The notes: generated by a model not told the origin, from the letters alone. 64,000 bases of DNA from Puniceicoccaceae bacterium K14 (GCA_022538095.1 JAKYXN010000003.1:1-64000), one strand, 5' to 3'. Shown: positions 16,578 to 25,201, counted from the first letter of the stretch. Numbers and translations are program-made.

Positions 16578-18166
16578 GCTGAAGCGGTGGACGATTTTTC
16601 CTGGAGTTTAGAAGCGATCGCTATTCTGTCGGGCTTGCCGGTTGGCGTTCTAGGGAAATCTTGGAGAACCTCTATGCGGCTGGGGAGGCCATAGTGAGGG
16701 AGAGACGATCGGGCGATTTCGAGAGATTTTCGGGTTTCGAAGGTTTGCGATTCCTGTAATATTATAGCCAATACAATTTCTTTTTCGCCTTCTTGATCGG
16801 TCAGAATCGTTGCGACTGCCTCTTCGATTTCAAGTTGAGCAGTGAAGGCTGCTTCAACTTCATCCAGCTCAAGTCGGTATCCCCGGATTTTAACTTGGCG
16901 ATCTTTGCGTCCATAAAAATGGAGTATGCCGTGTTCATCGATTTTGAGTAAATCACCTGTTCGGTAGTAGCGTTGTTTGAATTCTGGGAGCGCTTCTTCG
17001 AAGAAGAATGCTTTTTTATTAAGATCGGGTCTAGCCCAGTAGCCATGCATCATGGTTGCGGATGAAATGAGCAATTCGCCAACGTGGTTGGTTGGGACTG
17101 GGGTGTCATTTTCGTCAACGATAAGCGCAGTTGCTCCGCTCCAAATATGTCCGATTGGTATTGGTTTTCCGGTGTCCTCGAAATTTTGTGGCAAATGGTA
17201 GTAGGTACATTGGTTGACTTCGGCTGGACCATACACGTTGCAAAACCGAGCCTGCGGTATCTTCTTCATGAGTTCCGAAAGGAACTTGGGAGGAAAGGGT
17301 TCGCCGCCGAATAGGATCCAGCGAAGAGAAGAAAGGTCGACTTCGCCCAGGTCGCTCCGCGTTAGTAATTGGACCAGAGCAAGGGGAACAGAGTACCAAA
17401 ATGTCAGGCGTTCACGCTCAATAAAATGAGCGAGTGTTGTGGGAAACATCAGTTCTTCTTCGGGGATCAGTACTGATTTGGCCCCGACGAATGGCCCTGT
17501 CAAAAATTCGAAAGTGGAAATGTCGAAATGCAAGGGAGCGTGGTTTCCTAGGACATCGTCTGGCGTTACCTCGTATAACTCAGCGGAGTGCTTTGCGTAT
17601 GCCAGTCCGCTGCGGTGAGTGTGCATCAGCCCTTTGGGCTGTCCAGTGGAGCCGGACGTATACATCACGTACGCAAGGTCGTCTTCGCGTGTGTTGGTTT
17701 GTGGAGGTTCCACGCTGTGCGATTCGATGGATTGCCACGAAATTGAATCGAGATTTTCCAATGAATCATCCGGTATTCCGATAATTGTTGTGAGCGGTGT
17801 TTTTTGAGATTCGGCTACCTTTTTGACAATGCCAAGTTTTGTTTTAGAAGTAATCAGTATCTCGATACCACAATTTTCGAGAATGAATTCAACTCGATCT
17901 GCTTTAGAGTTTGGGTCGATTGGAACGTAGGCGCCGCCAGCCATCATAATGCCATAAGTCGAAACGGGCATTTGAATGTCCTTGGGCATGAAGATGCCAA
18001 TTCTGTCTAGGTTTTGGACGCCGATAGAGCGGAGGCAATTTGCGAGTTGCGACGATTTTTGATGGAGTTGACTGTAGTTGATTATTTGATCGCGGCACGA
18101 AAATGCAATCGCAGACGGGCGTTCCGTGGCGTGTTTGGCAATAGATTGGTGGAGGAGCGAGATCAC
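16574..18166 (-). CDS. Stand-alone adenylation protein, L-prolyl-AMP ligase-like
   Basis: Free adenylation enzyme of 530 residues without a carrier domain. Motifs: YTSGSTGQPKG (169-179), the phrase NVYGPAEVNQC (310-320), YRTGD, and A10 PTGKPDR near the C terminus. Specificity positions read D215, I216, F219, Y258, L285, G287, V311, Q319, C320, resembling the prolyl ligases PltF/RedM (DLLYLALVCK as I remember it). With the free carrier protein and the dehydrogenase of this operon it completes the known trio that makes pyrrole-2-carboxyl-carrier from L-proline. The likely reaction is ATP-dependent loading of proline onto the 87-residue carrier in the cytoplasm. It may also charge the A-less last module of NRPS-3, but that is speculation. 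It lies 2 bases after the dehydrogenase gene and overlaps NRPS-1 by 4. Confidence 0.88.
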   Translation of the reverse strand: MISLLHQSIAKHATERPSAIAFSCRDQIINYSQLHQKSSQLANCLRSIGVQNLDRIGIFMPKDIQMPVSTYGIMMAGGAYVPIDPNSKADRVEFILENCGIEILITSKTKLGIVKKVAESQKTPLTTIIGIPDDSLENLDSISWQSIESHSVEPPQTNTREDDLAYVMYTSGSTGQPKGLMHTHRSGLAYAKHSAELYEVTPDDVLGNHAPLHFDISTFEFLTGPFVGAKSVLIPEEELMFPTTLAHFIERERLTFWYSVPLALVQLLTRSDLGEVDLSSLRWILFGGEPFPPKFLSELMKKIPQARFCNVYGPAEVNQCTYYHLPQNFEDTGKPIPIGHIWSGATALIVDENDTPVPTNHVGELLISSATMMHGYWARPDLNKKAFFFEEALPEFKQRYYRTGDLLKIDEHGILHFYGRKDRQVKIRGYRLELDEVEAAFTAQLEIEEAVATILTDQEGEKEIVLAIILQESQTFETRKSLEIARSSLPHYGLPSRIEVLQDFPRTPTGKPDRIAIASKLQEKSSTASA

Positions 18167-18168
18167 GT

Positions 18169-19311
18169 TCAGAGTCCGGCAAGACGAGCGATTAGGTTTC
18201 GTTGAATATCGGATGTGCCAGCATATATGAGGCCACCGGTTGCGTCGCGGAGATCGCGTTCAATCTCAAACTCGCTTAAATAGCCGCGGGCTCCGTGGAT
18301 GCGAACAGCATCAAGGCTTGAGCTTACGAAGGCTTCGGAAATTGTTAGTTTTGTCATGGACGCCTCGAGAGCGGCCGTTTTTCCTTGGTCTTTGAGCCAG
18401 GCTGTTTTGTAGAGCAGTAGACGGCATGTTTCGAGCCGAGTCCGCATATCTGCGATGCGGTTTGAAATGCTTTGGTTGGCTCCTATGGCGCTGCCAAACT
18501 GTTTGCGGGACTTCGCGTAAGCGACGCATTGCTTTAGCTGCCGTGCCATGGTTCCTACCTGAGTGGCTAGAATAAAACTGCGTTCCCACTCCATGGATTC
18601 ATTGAACAGGCTCATTCCGACTCCTTCCTCGCCCAAGCGAGCGGACTCGGGGACGAGGCAATTATCGAATTTGATACTTCCCATCGGTAAGGTCCGGAGC
18701 CCCATTTTTTCGTTGTTATGGGAAAGGGTTATGCCGTCGATGTCGGTCTCTACCAAAAATGTGGATACACCCCATGCTCCCATGTTTGGATCTGTCTTGG
18801 CGAAAAGGATGACAAGGTCTGCAATTGGGGCGAAACCGATGTAGCTTTTTTTGCCATTTAATCGATAGCCGTCTTTGGTTAGGCTTGCGGATGCTTTCAT
18901 TGCGATTGCATCTGAGCCTGCGGATTCTTCCGTAATTCCATCTGCTGCGAAGAAGTCGCCTGCGAGGAGTTTTGGAATGTATTTGTTTTTTTGTTCGTCT
19001 GTTCCGACACTGAGAATCGGAGGAAATATGGTCCAGACTAGAGAACTGAGGGCGAGGCAAAGTCCATTGTCCGAACATCCTTCGCCGAAGGCTTCCAAGG
19101 CGGCAACGCGCGTGGTTGCGTCCCAGTCGAAGCCATCGAGATTTTTAGGGACGAATCCTTTGAGCAAACCATTCTTCGCGATTTCTTTCCAAGCGTCGCT
19201 GTCGAAGACGCTTTCCTTGTCGCGTTTTAAGAGGTCTTTGGAAAGTGACTTAGCGAATGCGTAGGTTTTCGATTTTAGCTCTTGTTGCTCTTTGCTGAGA
19301 TTAAAGTCCAT
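18169..19311 (-). CDS. Acyl-CoA dehydrogenase-like, prolyl-carrier oxidase candidate
   Basis: Flavoprotein of the acyl-CoA dehydrogenase superfamily, 380 residues, full length. Seen: TEESAGSDA near 127-135, the FAD-binding QFG at 271-273, and the C-terminal RDATGGLIYAGTSDIQRN. The Glu used as catalytic base by medium-chain enzymes in the YEGT position is Ala364 here. A Glu in SMEWER (241 or 243) lies where isovaleryl-CoA dehydrogenase and the PltE/RedW/CloN3 group carry their base. That pattern and the neighbouring prolyl ligase and free carrier point to four-electron oxidation of prolyl-S-carrier to pyrrole-2-carboxyl-S-carrier, not fatty acid oxidation. The start overlaps the cyclodeaminase end by 11 bases, indicating a polycistronic unit. 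Confidence 0.85.
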   Translation of the reverse strand: MDFNLSKEQQELKSKTYAFAKSLSKDLLKRDKESVFDSDAWKEIAKNGLLKGFVPKNLDGFDWDATTRVAALEAFGEGCSDNGLCLALSSLVWTIFPPILSVGTDEQKNKYIPKLLAGDFFAADGITEESAGSDAIAMKASASLTKDGYRLNGKKSYIGFAPIADLVILFAKTDPNMGAWGVSTFLVETDIDGITLSHNNEKMGLRTLPMGSIKFDNCLVPESARLGEEGVGMSLFNESMEWERSFILATQVGTMARQLKQCVAYAKSRKQFGSAIGANQSISNRIADMRTRLETCRLLLYKTAWLKDQGKTAALEASMTKLTISEAFVSSSLDAVRIHGARGYLSEFEIERDLRDATGGLIYAGTSDIQRNLIARLAGL

Positions 19312-20410
19312 TTTCGCGGGCGGATACTGGTAGAGGGGGTGAAAAATGGGTTTTGAAGTTTGAGGAACTGAGAAAGGAGTAAGGGTTTAGAGGGTCATCG
19401 GGAACGCTTTCAAGTTCGATTTGAGATCCTAGGCCGAGGTCTTCGGCGTACTGGAGAAAGAACTCCGTTGCGATAAAGTCGGCGTAGGCGTGTCCTGTGG
19501 AATCGAATACGGTTAATCCGTTTCTGAATTCTTCTTGTTGTTTCTTTGTCGCAGTCAGAAGAGCAGCGAGATCGAAAGAGACATCCGAACGTTTGAGTTG
19601 CTGGCATTCGCCTTCAATAAATGCTTGTTCGAGAAAGTCGGGACAAACAAAGGCGCGTTTTAGGAGAGCGTGAGGTAATTCGAATTTTTCCGGGAAATCG
19701 GAACCAACCGCGTTGATATGTAAGTCTGATTTGTTTAGGAAATCTTCGAAAAGGGCCCCAGTTCCTGGCACTTCGGAAGTGCAGGTGCAGAGTAGATCGA
19801 AGTCGGGCAGTTGCTCGATGAAGGCTTCTCGGCTTAGAACGTGAACGGGGATTTGTAGAAATTCGATGCGATTCTTCAGTGATTGGGCGGCGCCATCGAT
19901 TTTGTCGTGAACAAAGATTTTTTCAATGTTTAGGACACGGCTAAGGGCGTGAGCTTGAGTAACTGCTTGGGCTCCACCGCCGATAAATGCGAGGGAGAGC
20001 GGTCGATTGCTTGGAGTCAATATTGAGCTCGCCACTGCTGACATGGCTCCGGTTCTGAGCGCTGTGGGAAAGGTTCCGTCGAGGATGCCTCTCATGTGAC
20101 CGGTGTCGGTATCGAAAGCGCAAAGGGTCGAAAGAATAGTAGGGAGTTTGCGTTTGCCCGGGTTTGTTGGGTGATAGCCAACAATTTTAAGAGTCGCTTG
20201 ATTATCGGTCGCAGCTGGCATCCATTCGAGCAATCCAAGATCGGGCTCTGTGTAGTAGAGTCCTGATCGGGTTGGAATTTGGGCGTTGGCGAGTTCTTTA
20301 CTAGCGAATCCGGTTCGTAGCTTTTCGATCAAATTGTCCAACAAGTGATCTACACCAACATCAATTATGATGGTTTCAATATCTTTGGAACTGAGGAAGG
20401 TGGTTTTCAT
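19301..20410 (-). CDS. Ornithine cyclodeaminase/mu-crystallin family enzyme
   Basis: NAD(P)-binding protein of 369 residues. It shows the family phrase RTGAMSAVASSIL followed by the Rossmann glycine-rich turn AFIGGGAQA, and later CTSEVPGTGALF. Family members convert L-ornithine to L-proline with ammonia release, or act as lysine cyclodeaminases, imine reductases or alanine dehydrogenases; sequence reading alone cannot separate these. In this operon the simplest role is supply of L-proline for the prolyl ligase and carrier, linking primary metabolism to the pyrrole starter. A role in making a different non-protein amino acid for the modules of NRPS-2 or NRPS-3 remains possible. The start codon overlaps the carrier-protein stop (ATGA), and the end overlaps the dehydrogenase start. 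Confidence 0.85.
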   Translation of the reverse strand: MKTTFLSSKDIETIIIDVGVDHLLDNLIEKLRTGFASKELANAQIPTRSGLYYTEPDLGLLEWMPAATDNQATLKIVGYHPTNPGKRKLPTILSTLCAFDTDTGHMRGILDGTFPTALRTGAMSAVASSILTPSNRPLSLAFIGGGAQAVTQAHALSRVLNIEKIFVHDKIDGAAQSLKNRIEFLQIPVHVLSREAFIEQLPDFDLLCTCTSEVPGTGALFEDFLNKSDLHINAVGSDFPEKFELPHALLKRAFVCPDFLEQAFIEGECQQLKRSDVSFDLAALLTATKKQQEEFRNGLTVFDSTGHAYADFIATEFFLQYAEDLGLGSQIELESVPDDPLNPYSFLSSSNFKTHFSPPLPVSARENGL

Positions 20411-20670
20411 GGAGCTGGGCTTCGTTGGGTCGCTAGGTAGGCGACCATAGCCTTGATTGTCATAAAATTCTTAGGAACAAGGTCTTTTGGAGGGATCTTA
20501 GTGTCGAGTTCTGACTCTAGGTGGGCGATGAGGCGCATGATTCCGATGGAGTCGATGTAGCCCTCGGCGAATAGGTTGCTCTCTGGGGTTAAGCTAGAGT
20601 CGTCTTCGACTAAAAGATCGTCAGTCAGGAAAGCGCTGATTAGCGCTTCTAGTTCGTGTGCGTTCTTCAT
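20407..20670 (-). CDS. Free acyl/peptidyl carrier protein
   Basis: Small carrier protein of 87 residues. The phosphopantetheine site is GYIDSIG, with Ser41 as the attachment residue, flanked by the helix-rich pattern of PP-binding domains. The GxIDS form is typical of discrete carriers such as PltL, RedO and CloN5 that hold prolyl and pyrrolyl groups, and of D-alanyl carriers. In context it most likely carries proline during oxidation to pyrrole-2-carboxylate and then donates it to the condensation domain of NRPS-1. It should be activated by the phosphopantetheinyl transferase two genes upstream. The gene is 28 bases after the HupE-like gene and overlaps the cyclodeaminase gene by four bases. 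Confidence 0.88.
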   Translation of the reverse strand: MKNAHELEALISAFLTDDLLVEDDSSLTPESNLFAEGYIDSIGIMRLIAHLESELDTKIPPKDLVPKNFMTIKAMVAYLATQRSPAP

Positions 20671-20698
20671 CTAAGGAGGTGTATCGGGTCGAACTCGT

Positions 20699-21934
20699 TT
20701 AAAGGGCAAATGCTCTTTCAATGAACCAGTAGCCAGCGATCACTACGAGGAGGATGGAACCGCCTTTTAGTATTATCGGTTGGTAGAAGGATGTCTTGCG
20801 TAGGGCGAAGAGGAGAGGAAATACGATGAGAAGAATGGCCAATTGTCCAATTTCCACACCTAGGTTGAAGCCCAGAATCATTAGAATAAAGGGTTTTAAC
20901 TCGGAAATTCTGAAAGGGAGTTCACCCATCACGCTTGCAAAGCCGAGTCCGTGGAATAGTCCCAAGACAAGTATGATGAGGAGTGAGGTGTTGTGGTTTC
21001 GCCCGATAACGTTGTTTACACCGACGAGAATGATGGAAAGAGCGATCACGGATTCCACGAGTCGTGACGATAGGGTCACGATGTCGAGGCTCGCTAAAAG
21101 AAGGGTGATCGAGTGCGCGATGGTGAAGACAGTGACAACTTTCAAAAGCGATTTGAGGGAAGCTCCTAGTTTTGGAGTTCCGACCCACTTTGAGTTTTCT
21201 TTTATCAGTACGATCGGAAGCGCGAGGGCGAGGAGGAAGAGTATGTGGTCAATGCCGATCCAAATATGGAGCATGCCTTGCCAGATCATAGTCAATGGAG
21301 TCATCGCCTCAGGAGGGTTTTTCACATCGAGGACTTGGCTCGTATTGCTCCCACTAAAGACCATCGAAATCTGCATTTTGTAGCCTTCTGATGGCCACAC
21401 GCCTTCCTCGATGACGAGGACGCCTCGGTGCAGACGGTCGTTTTCGTAGCACATCTCGTGAGTGATGTGAAGAAAGTCCGGCGTTGGGCCAGTTTTGATT
21501 TCGAAGTGGTACTGAGCCCAGCCCCCTTCGGGGTTGAAAAGGGTGCTTTGGGTGAAATCTATTTTGTAGGCTGAAGCGTCATCGGGCCCTATTTCGAAGT
21601 TCTCAGAAATATACTGATGAACTTGAGGAGCCGTTTTGTTGAGGGCTTCTAAAGAAGGCTGACCGTCAACGAATATGTCTACGCCAAGCTTTTCTTTGAT
21701 CTCGTCGTAGCGAATTTCGAAACGGCCATCGATCGTTTCTGGATGAAACTCGAGGAAGACGTAGTTCTCGCCTTGCGTATGCCCGTATGCTTTTTGCACT
21801 ACAGCTTGTAGTAAAAAAGTAAGGCAAAGCAAAGCTGTTCGTGTGAAAACAGCTGTGGATTTATTCATTTGGAGGATTTGTTTGGAGATAAACGAATTCG
21901 CAAGAAGTTGGAGCTTGGATCTAAAATTCGTCAA
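20699..21934 (-). CDS. HupE/UreJ-like membrane protein
   Basis: Membrane protein of 411 residues. An N-terminal signal-like helix (about 30-48) is followed by an extracytoplasmic domain of about 170 residues. Then come about six hydrophobic helices with IWIGIDHILFLLALALP, FTIAHSITL and LGLFHGLGFA. The IGxDHxLF and HGxGFA patterns are those of the HupE/UreJ_2 family, whose simpler members are linked to nickel or cobalt handling in hydrogenase and urease loci. No hydrogenase or urease is nearby. Its position inside the NRPS operon (14-base overlap with the transferase gene) suggests a service role such as metal uptake, export or self-protection, but nothing in the sequence decides this. An internal Met at residue 23 (about 21868) is a possible alternative start that would place the signal helix closer to the N terminus. 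Confidence 0.75.
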   Translation of the reverse strand: MTNFRSKLQLLANSFISKQILQMNKSTAVFTRTALLCLTFLLQAVVQKAYGHTQGENYVFLEFHPETIDGRFEIRYDEIKEKLGVDIFVDGQPSLEALNKTAPQVHQYISENFEIGPDDASAYKIDFTQSTLFNPEGGWAQYHFEIKTGPTPDFLHITHEMCYENDRLHRGVLVIEEGVWPSEGYKMQISMVFSGSNTSQVLDVKNPPEAMTPLTMIWQGMLHIWIGIDHILFLLALALPIVLIKENSKWVGTPKLGASLKSLLKVVTVFTIAHSITLLLASLDIVTLSSRLVESVIALSIILVGVNNVIGRNHNTSLLIILVLGLFHGLGFASVMGELPFRISELKPFILMILGFNLGVEIGQLAILLIVFPLLFALRKTSFYQPIILKGGSILLVVIAGYWFIERAFAL

Positions 21935-22652
21935 AAAAATGTGCGGTAGTGATTATTCTTTCATGTTTGGCGGCTAAGGCAGCTGTGTATTCCTGGGACG
22001 ATTGGCTAATATCGACCAGGCTCCAGCTGCTTGATTTTTCGATAAAGGCAGGTGCTTTTGAAAGGATTTGGCAGGGGGTTCGAGGGTCTAGGCTGACTTG
22101 AAAGGAATCGAGAGGGATCTGGAGTCCATCTCCATGAGCTTTGATAAGCGCTTCTTTTCGAGTCCATCCGTTGTAGAATGCCTGCGTTTTTAGTTCCGGG
22201 GGAAGGGAGCTATATTCGACCCTCTCTTTTTCATGGAAAAACCGGTTAACGAGTTGAGCTTCGTCTCTAGGGGGGCGGCGACCCTCAATGTCGACTCCTA
22301 TTTCTGAACCGGTAGAAAAAGCGGCGATAAAATGGGAATCGCTATGCGAAATATTGAAATTCAGTCGATTGAAGCCTTCGAGTTGAGGTTTCCCTTTAGC
22401 GGCGTAGGCAAATCGTATTTCGGTAGGATGCTGGCTCAGGTAGCTTCCCAGTAAAAACCTGAGGATGTTGCGACTTTTGGAGAAGCGTTCTCGGTGGATA
22501 TCGAACTTAAAGCGTGACCTTCGCTCTTCTTCATCGGAGGCTAGAAAATCTGATTTGAGGTTCGTCGAATCGAGGTCTGCATACCAGATATGTACTTCAT
22601 CGTCCAGGGGACGAGCAGCTTTGAGGAGGGGTGAACATTTGTCTGAATTCAA
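21921..22652 (-). CDS. Sfp-type 4'-phosphopantetheinyl transferase
   Basis: Enzyme of 243 residues that transfers phosphopantetheine from CoA to the serine of carrier domains. The family signatures are clear: FNISHSD near residue 98, the metal-binding GVDIE near 118, and WTRKEALIKAHGDGL near 167-181 (the WxxKEAxxKxxG motif). Length fits the Sfp group rather than the short AcpS group. It is the first gene of the nine-gene operon and is expected to activate the three carriers of NRPS-3, the carrier of NRPS-1 and the free carrier protein. The noncoding stretch 22653-23116 upstream should hold the operon promoter. Confidence 0.92.
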   Translation of the reverse strand: MNSDKCSPLLKAARPLDDEVHIWYADLDSTNLKSDFLASDEEERRSRFKFDIHRERFSKSRNILRFLLGSYLSQHPTEIRFAYAAKGKPQLEGFNRLNFNISHSDSHFIAAFSTGSEIGVDIEGRRPPRDEAQLVNRFFHEKERVEYSSLPPELKTQAFYNGWTRKEALIKAHGDGLQIPLDSFQVSLDPRTPCQILSKAPAFIEKSSSWSLVDISQSSQEYTAALAAKHERIITTAHFFDEF

Positions 22653-23116
22653 AACGAAATAAGTGTTTATTTGTTAAATGTTCGTTGTGAGAGAACGAGT
22701 TTAGTCAGTAACAGGATGTGCTCTATTACAAAGAAGAAATTCGGATTTGTACGGATGTTGCCTATTTCTTCATCTAATATTCCTTCCTAGACGAGTTTTA
22801 CGTCTTGCGAAAATTGTGTGGGTGTAGATGAGAATTCGAAATTGGGGCGGCACTTATGGAGTGTGCCTCTTGTGGCAATGACACGTCTGCTTAAAGAAGT
22901 GGGACTTTGAAATCTCGGTTTTTTATGGTTTGGCGAACCGAAAAAATAACTCCTTCCCCTGTCAATTGCTGATAAGGTTATTCGATTTGATTTAAAAAAA
23001 TGAGTAACGGTTGAACGTCGAGAGAGCTAGTGCGTCTGCCAGATCAAGATCTCTCTATCTTCCACGATCACATAATACCTTCCACATATTTTTAGGCCGT
23101 AATAACCCTTGGGTGT
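22653..23116. other. Divergent intergenic region upstream of the NRPS operon
   Basis: 464 bases separate the first NRPS operon gene (minus) from the acyltransferase gene (plus). The stretch should contain promoters for both directions. It is AT-rich, but I could not identify a convincing -35/-10 pair, a riboswitch fold or an operator palindrome by eye. No small gene was supported. Confidence 0.4.
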
Positions 23117-24022
23117 GTGCCAGAAATACATGATTTCCTCCTCCACATGATAAAAACGCAACTGCGCTATCGGTTTATTGTATTCATCTTACTAATATCA
23201 AGGGTCAGCGGTCCAAGGGTCGCGAATTTTGTCATTTCTCCTATGACGAGCGTTGCTCGGCGAAATTTTATTCGCCGGAAATACGAGTTCATGATGACAA
23301 ATGCCAGAGAAGCATTGCCGGGCCGGGAGGAAGACGAGTATCATTCGATTATTAAAGGGAGTGTCGATCATATTAAGAGCTTCTTAGTCAGAAATCTGTG
23401 TGGCCTTGGAAATTGTCTAAAATCGACGGAGGTCTTCGATGAGGCTGTTATCGATTCGGTAATTACTGGTGAAGACAATGGAGCCGTCGTTATTACTTCG
23501 CACCAAGGAGATTGGGAGACTTTGATTCAGTATTTTAGGAATCGAGAGGATATAACGGCGTGTAATCTCTATCGAAAGCCGAAGTGTCCTGTTGTGGATC
23601 GTTTACTCCGCGAAAAGCGTGGGATTAATCAATACTGCTCGGGATATGGGATCATGAAACAATTCAAGGGAGCGAGCACGAAAAAGGTATTTGCTTTGAT
23701 TGGGGTCGACCAAAAACCAGTCAACAAGGGGGTTGAGGTCCAGTTTTTAAATCGTCCTACAGTGATTTCACCCGTGAGTGTGCAGATTGCTTTGAAAGCG
23801 AATGTACCGGTGATAATTGCGAAGACATTGATCAAAGAGAATCGCGCCGAAATTTCATTTCGAAAAGTTGATATGCCGAAGTTGGATCAATTGAGCTCGG
23901 ATGAAAAAGTGAGAGTGAGCTTGCAGGCAGTTATGGATGAAATTTCAAACGACATCGGAGAGCATCCAGAGCAATGGGTTATGTGGTCGCATAATTTTTG
24001 GAAACAGAAGCGGGCAGCATAG
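23117..24022 (+). CDS. LpxL/HtrB-like lysophospholipid acyltransferase
   Basis: Membrane-associated acyltransferase of about 300 residues. It has an N-terminal hydrophobic segment (about 18-30), the catalytic HX4E motif in SHQGDWE (near 134-140), a central GVDQKP, and the C-terminal PEQWVMWSHNFWK characteristic of the lipid A biosynthesis acyltransferase family. The expected reaction is transfer of an acyl chain to a lipid A precursor or lysophospholipid at the inner face of the inner membrane, which supports a Gram-negative envelope. The start is uncertain: the GTG at 23117 is the most upstream, and an ATG at 23147 would remove ten residues; neither has a clear ribosome binding site. It is divergent from the NRPS operon. 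It could alternatively acylate another lipid. Confidence 0.82.
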   Translation: MPEIHDFLLHMIKTQLRYRFIVFILLISRVSGPRVANFVISPMTSVARRNFIRRKYEFMMTNAREALPGREEDEYHSIIKGSVDHIKSFLVRNLCGLGNCLKSTEVFDEAVIDSVITGEDNGAVVITSHQGDWETLIQYFRNREDITACNLYRKPKCPVVDRLLREKRGINQYCSGYGIMKQFKGASTKKVFALIGVDQKPVNKGVEVQFLNRPTVISPVSVQIALKANVPVIIAKTLIKENRAEISFRKVDMPKLDQLSSDEKVRVSLQAVMDEISNDIGEHPEQWVMWSHNFWKQKRAA

Positions 24023-24080
24023 GGGCCGGTTCTCGAAAATTCTTGCTACAATCAGGTCTAGATGAGTGATTGAGAGTGGC

Positions 24081-24404
24081 ATGTTTTCTTGTCTCTCTTT
24101 CGGAAAAACGATCCAGCTACGGTTTGCGTTTTTAAGCGTTAATATAGCTTTGGTTGTGCTGTGTTCTAGCTGTAAGCTTAACCCAGATACGGAACAGCGA
24201 TTGCCCGGCCTTCTATATGCGAACGACGAAAATAGGAGAGCAGCGAAATTATTCGTTTTCCTGCTGGGACGAGAAAGTATCCAACATTTTGAACAATTCG
24301 TTCCTGAGGAGAATGTATCTGCGATTCCGGGTGGGCACAGGTGGAAAACATGGAGGTCGCTTTGGCAGGAGATTTTGGCAGCGAGCGATGGCGTTCTTGA
24401 TTGA
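24081..24404 (+). CDS. Small putative lipoprotein
   Basis: A 107-residue protein of unknown function. The N terminus has a hydrophobic stretch ending in a lipobox-like VLCSSC, so it may be exported and lipid-anchored. The remainder is short and charged, with no motif I recognise. Its stop overlaps the next ATG by one base (TGATG), which argues that it is translated and coupled to the S4-domain gene. A GTG at 24066 is an alternative start. Homologues were not recognised, so coding status rests on the signal-like N terminus and the overlap. Confidence 0.55.
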   Translation: MFSCLSFGKTIQLRFAFLSVNIALVVLCSSCKLNPDTEQRLPGLLYANDENRRAAKLFVFLLGRESIQHFEQFVPEENVSAIPGGHRWKTWRSLWQEILAASDGVLD

Positions 24405-24802
24405 TGGAAGAAGTGGAGAAAAAGGTCAGGTTGGATCGTTGGTTGTGGGCGACGCGCATTTACAAGACGCGGGCGTTGGCGATTGAAGCGTGTAGAGGCG
24501 GTAAAGTCCGGATCAATGACGAAAAGGCGAAGCCGTCGCATCGAGTGAAGATTGGAGAAACGATAGTTGCCCAAACGGAGGCGATGAAACGGACAGTCGT
24601 TGTCAAACAGCTTACGGAGAAACGCATGGGAGCTAAGTTAGTTGAAGAATTTCTAGACGATCTTACGCCCCCTGAAGAACGCGTGGCAAAGAAAGAAACC
24701 TTGGCTCAAGTTATCCTCAAGCGCGAGCCGGGAGCGGGACGTCCGACTAAGAAGGAGAGGCGTCAAATGGATGCCTTTTGGGGAGAGGGCGATGAGTATT
24801 AA
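24404..24802 (+). CDS. S4-domain RNA-binding protein, Hsp15-like
   Basis: Protein of 132 residues starting from the ATG at 24404 (a TTG one codon upstream also opens the frame). The N-terminal S4 fold is plain: RLDRWLWATRIYKTRALA, then ACRGGKVRINDEKAKPSHRVKIGETI, followed by a basic tail with GRPTKKERRQMDAF. This is the organisation of Hsp15/HslR, which binds stalled 50S subunits carrying peptidyl-tRNA and helps ribosome recycling. It is translationally coupled to the small lipoprotein gene and followed 57 bases later by the VF530-family gene. Confidence 0.87.
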   Translation: MEEVEKKVRLDRWLWATRIYKTRALAIEACRGGKVRINDEKAKPSHRVKIGETIVAQTEAMKRTVVVKQLTEKRMGAKLVEEFLDDLTPPEERVAKKETLAQVILKREPGAGRPTKKERRQMDAFWGEGDEY

Positions 24803-24859
24803 GGTCGAGCTGTTAAGAACGTTGACGCTTCCATAGAATTGTTCGGAGATCCCTTTCAT

Positions 24860-25201
24860 ATGAGTGACCAGCGACACAACGATCCTTTGCATGGCCTTTC
24901 GTTAAAAGCGATTTTGACTGATTTGGTGGAACGTTATGGCTGGGAGGAACTAGCGCAGAGTATCAAAATAAACTGCTTTGCCACCAATCCTTCGATCAAG
25001 TCGAGCCTGACTTTTTTACGAAAGACTCCTTGGGCACGCGAGAAGGTGGAAAATTTCTATTTGTGGTCCTATGGCAAAAAGATACCAGAGCGACCTCGGT
25101 ATGACGAGCCGCCTCCGAAGACTGCGAAACAGAGCGAGAGAAGCTATGAAAAGCCAAAAGAAGGGGTTAATCCCTGGACGGGCAAGCCCTACGAAAATTG
25201 A
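24860..25201 (+). CDS. VF530 family (DUF2132) protein
   Basis: Small protein of 113 residues whose first 70 match the VF530/DUF2132 family: [24 protein letters not shown], then [30 protein letters not shown] (each seen as a continuous block). Family members are small DNA-binding-like proteins of unknown role. The tail (about 75-113) is proline- and lysine-rich and ends in [11 protein letters not shown] chose the ATG at 24860, preceded by GGAG at 24845-24848, over a TTG at 24839. Confidence 0.82.
   Translation: MSDQRHNDPLHGLSLKAILTDLVERYGWEELAQSIKINCFATNPSIKSSLTFLRKTPWAREKVENFYLWSYGKKIPERPRYDEPPPKTAKQSERSYEKPKEGVNPWTGKPYEN

Noticed and set aside
20671-20690. Strong plus-strand AAGGAGGT that looks like a ribosome binding site
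   Set aside because: The only ATG that follows opens a four-codon frame. On the coding (minus) strand it reads as the complement, so it is probably coincidence.
24178-24574. Minus-strand frames over the small lipoprotein and S4-domain genes
   Set aside because: Shadows of the plus-strand genes, which show a lipobox and an S4 fold.
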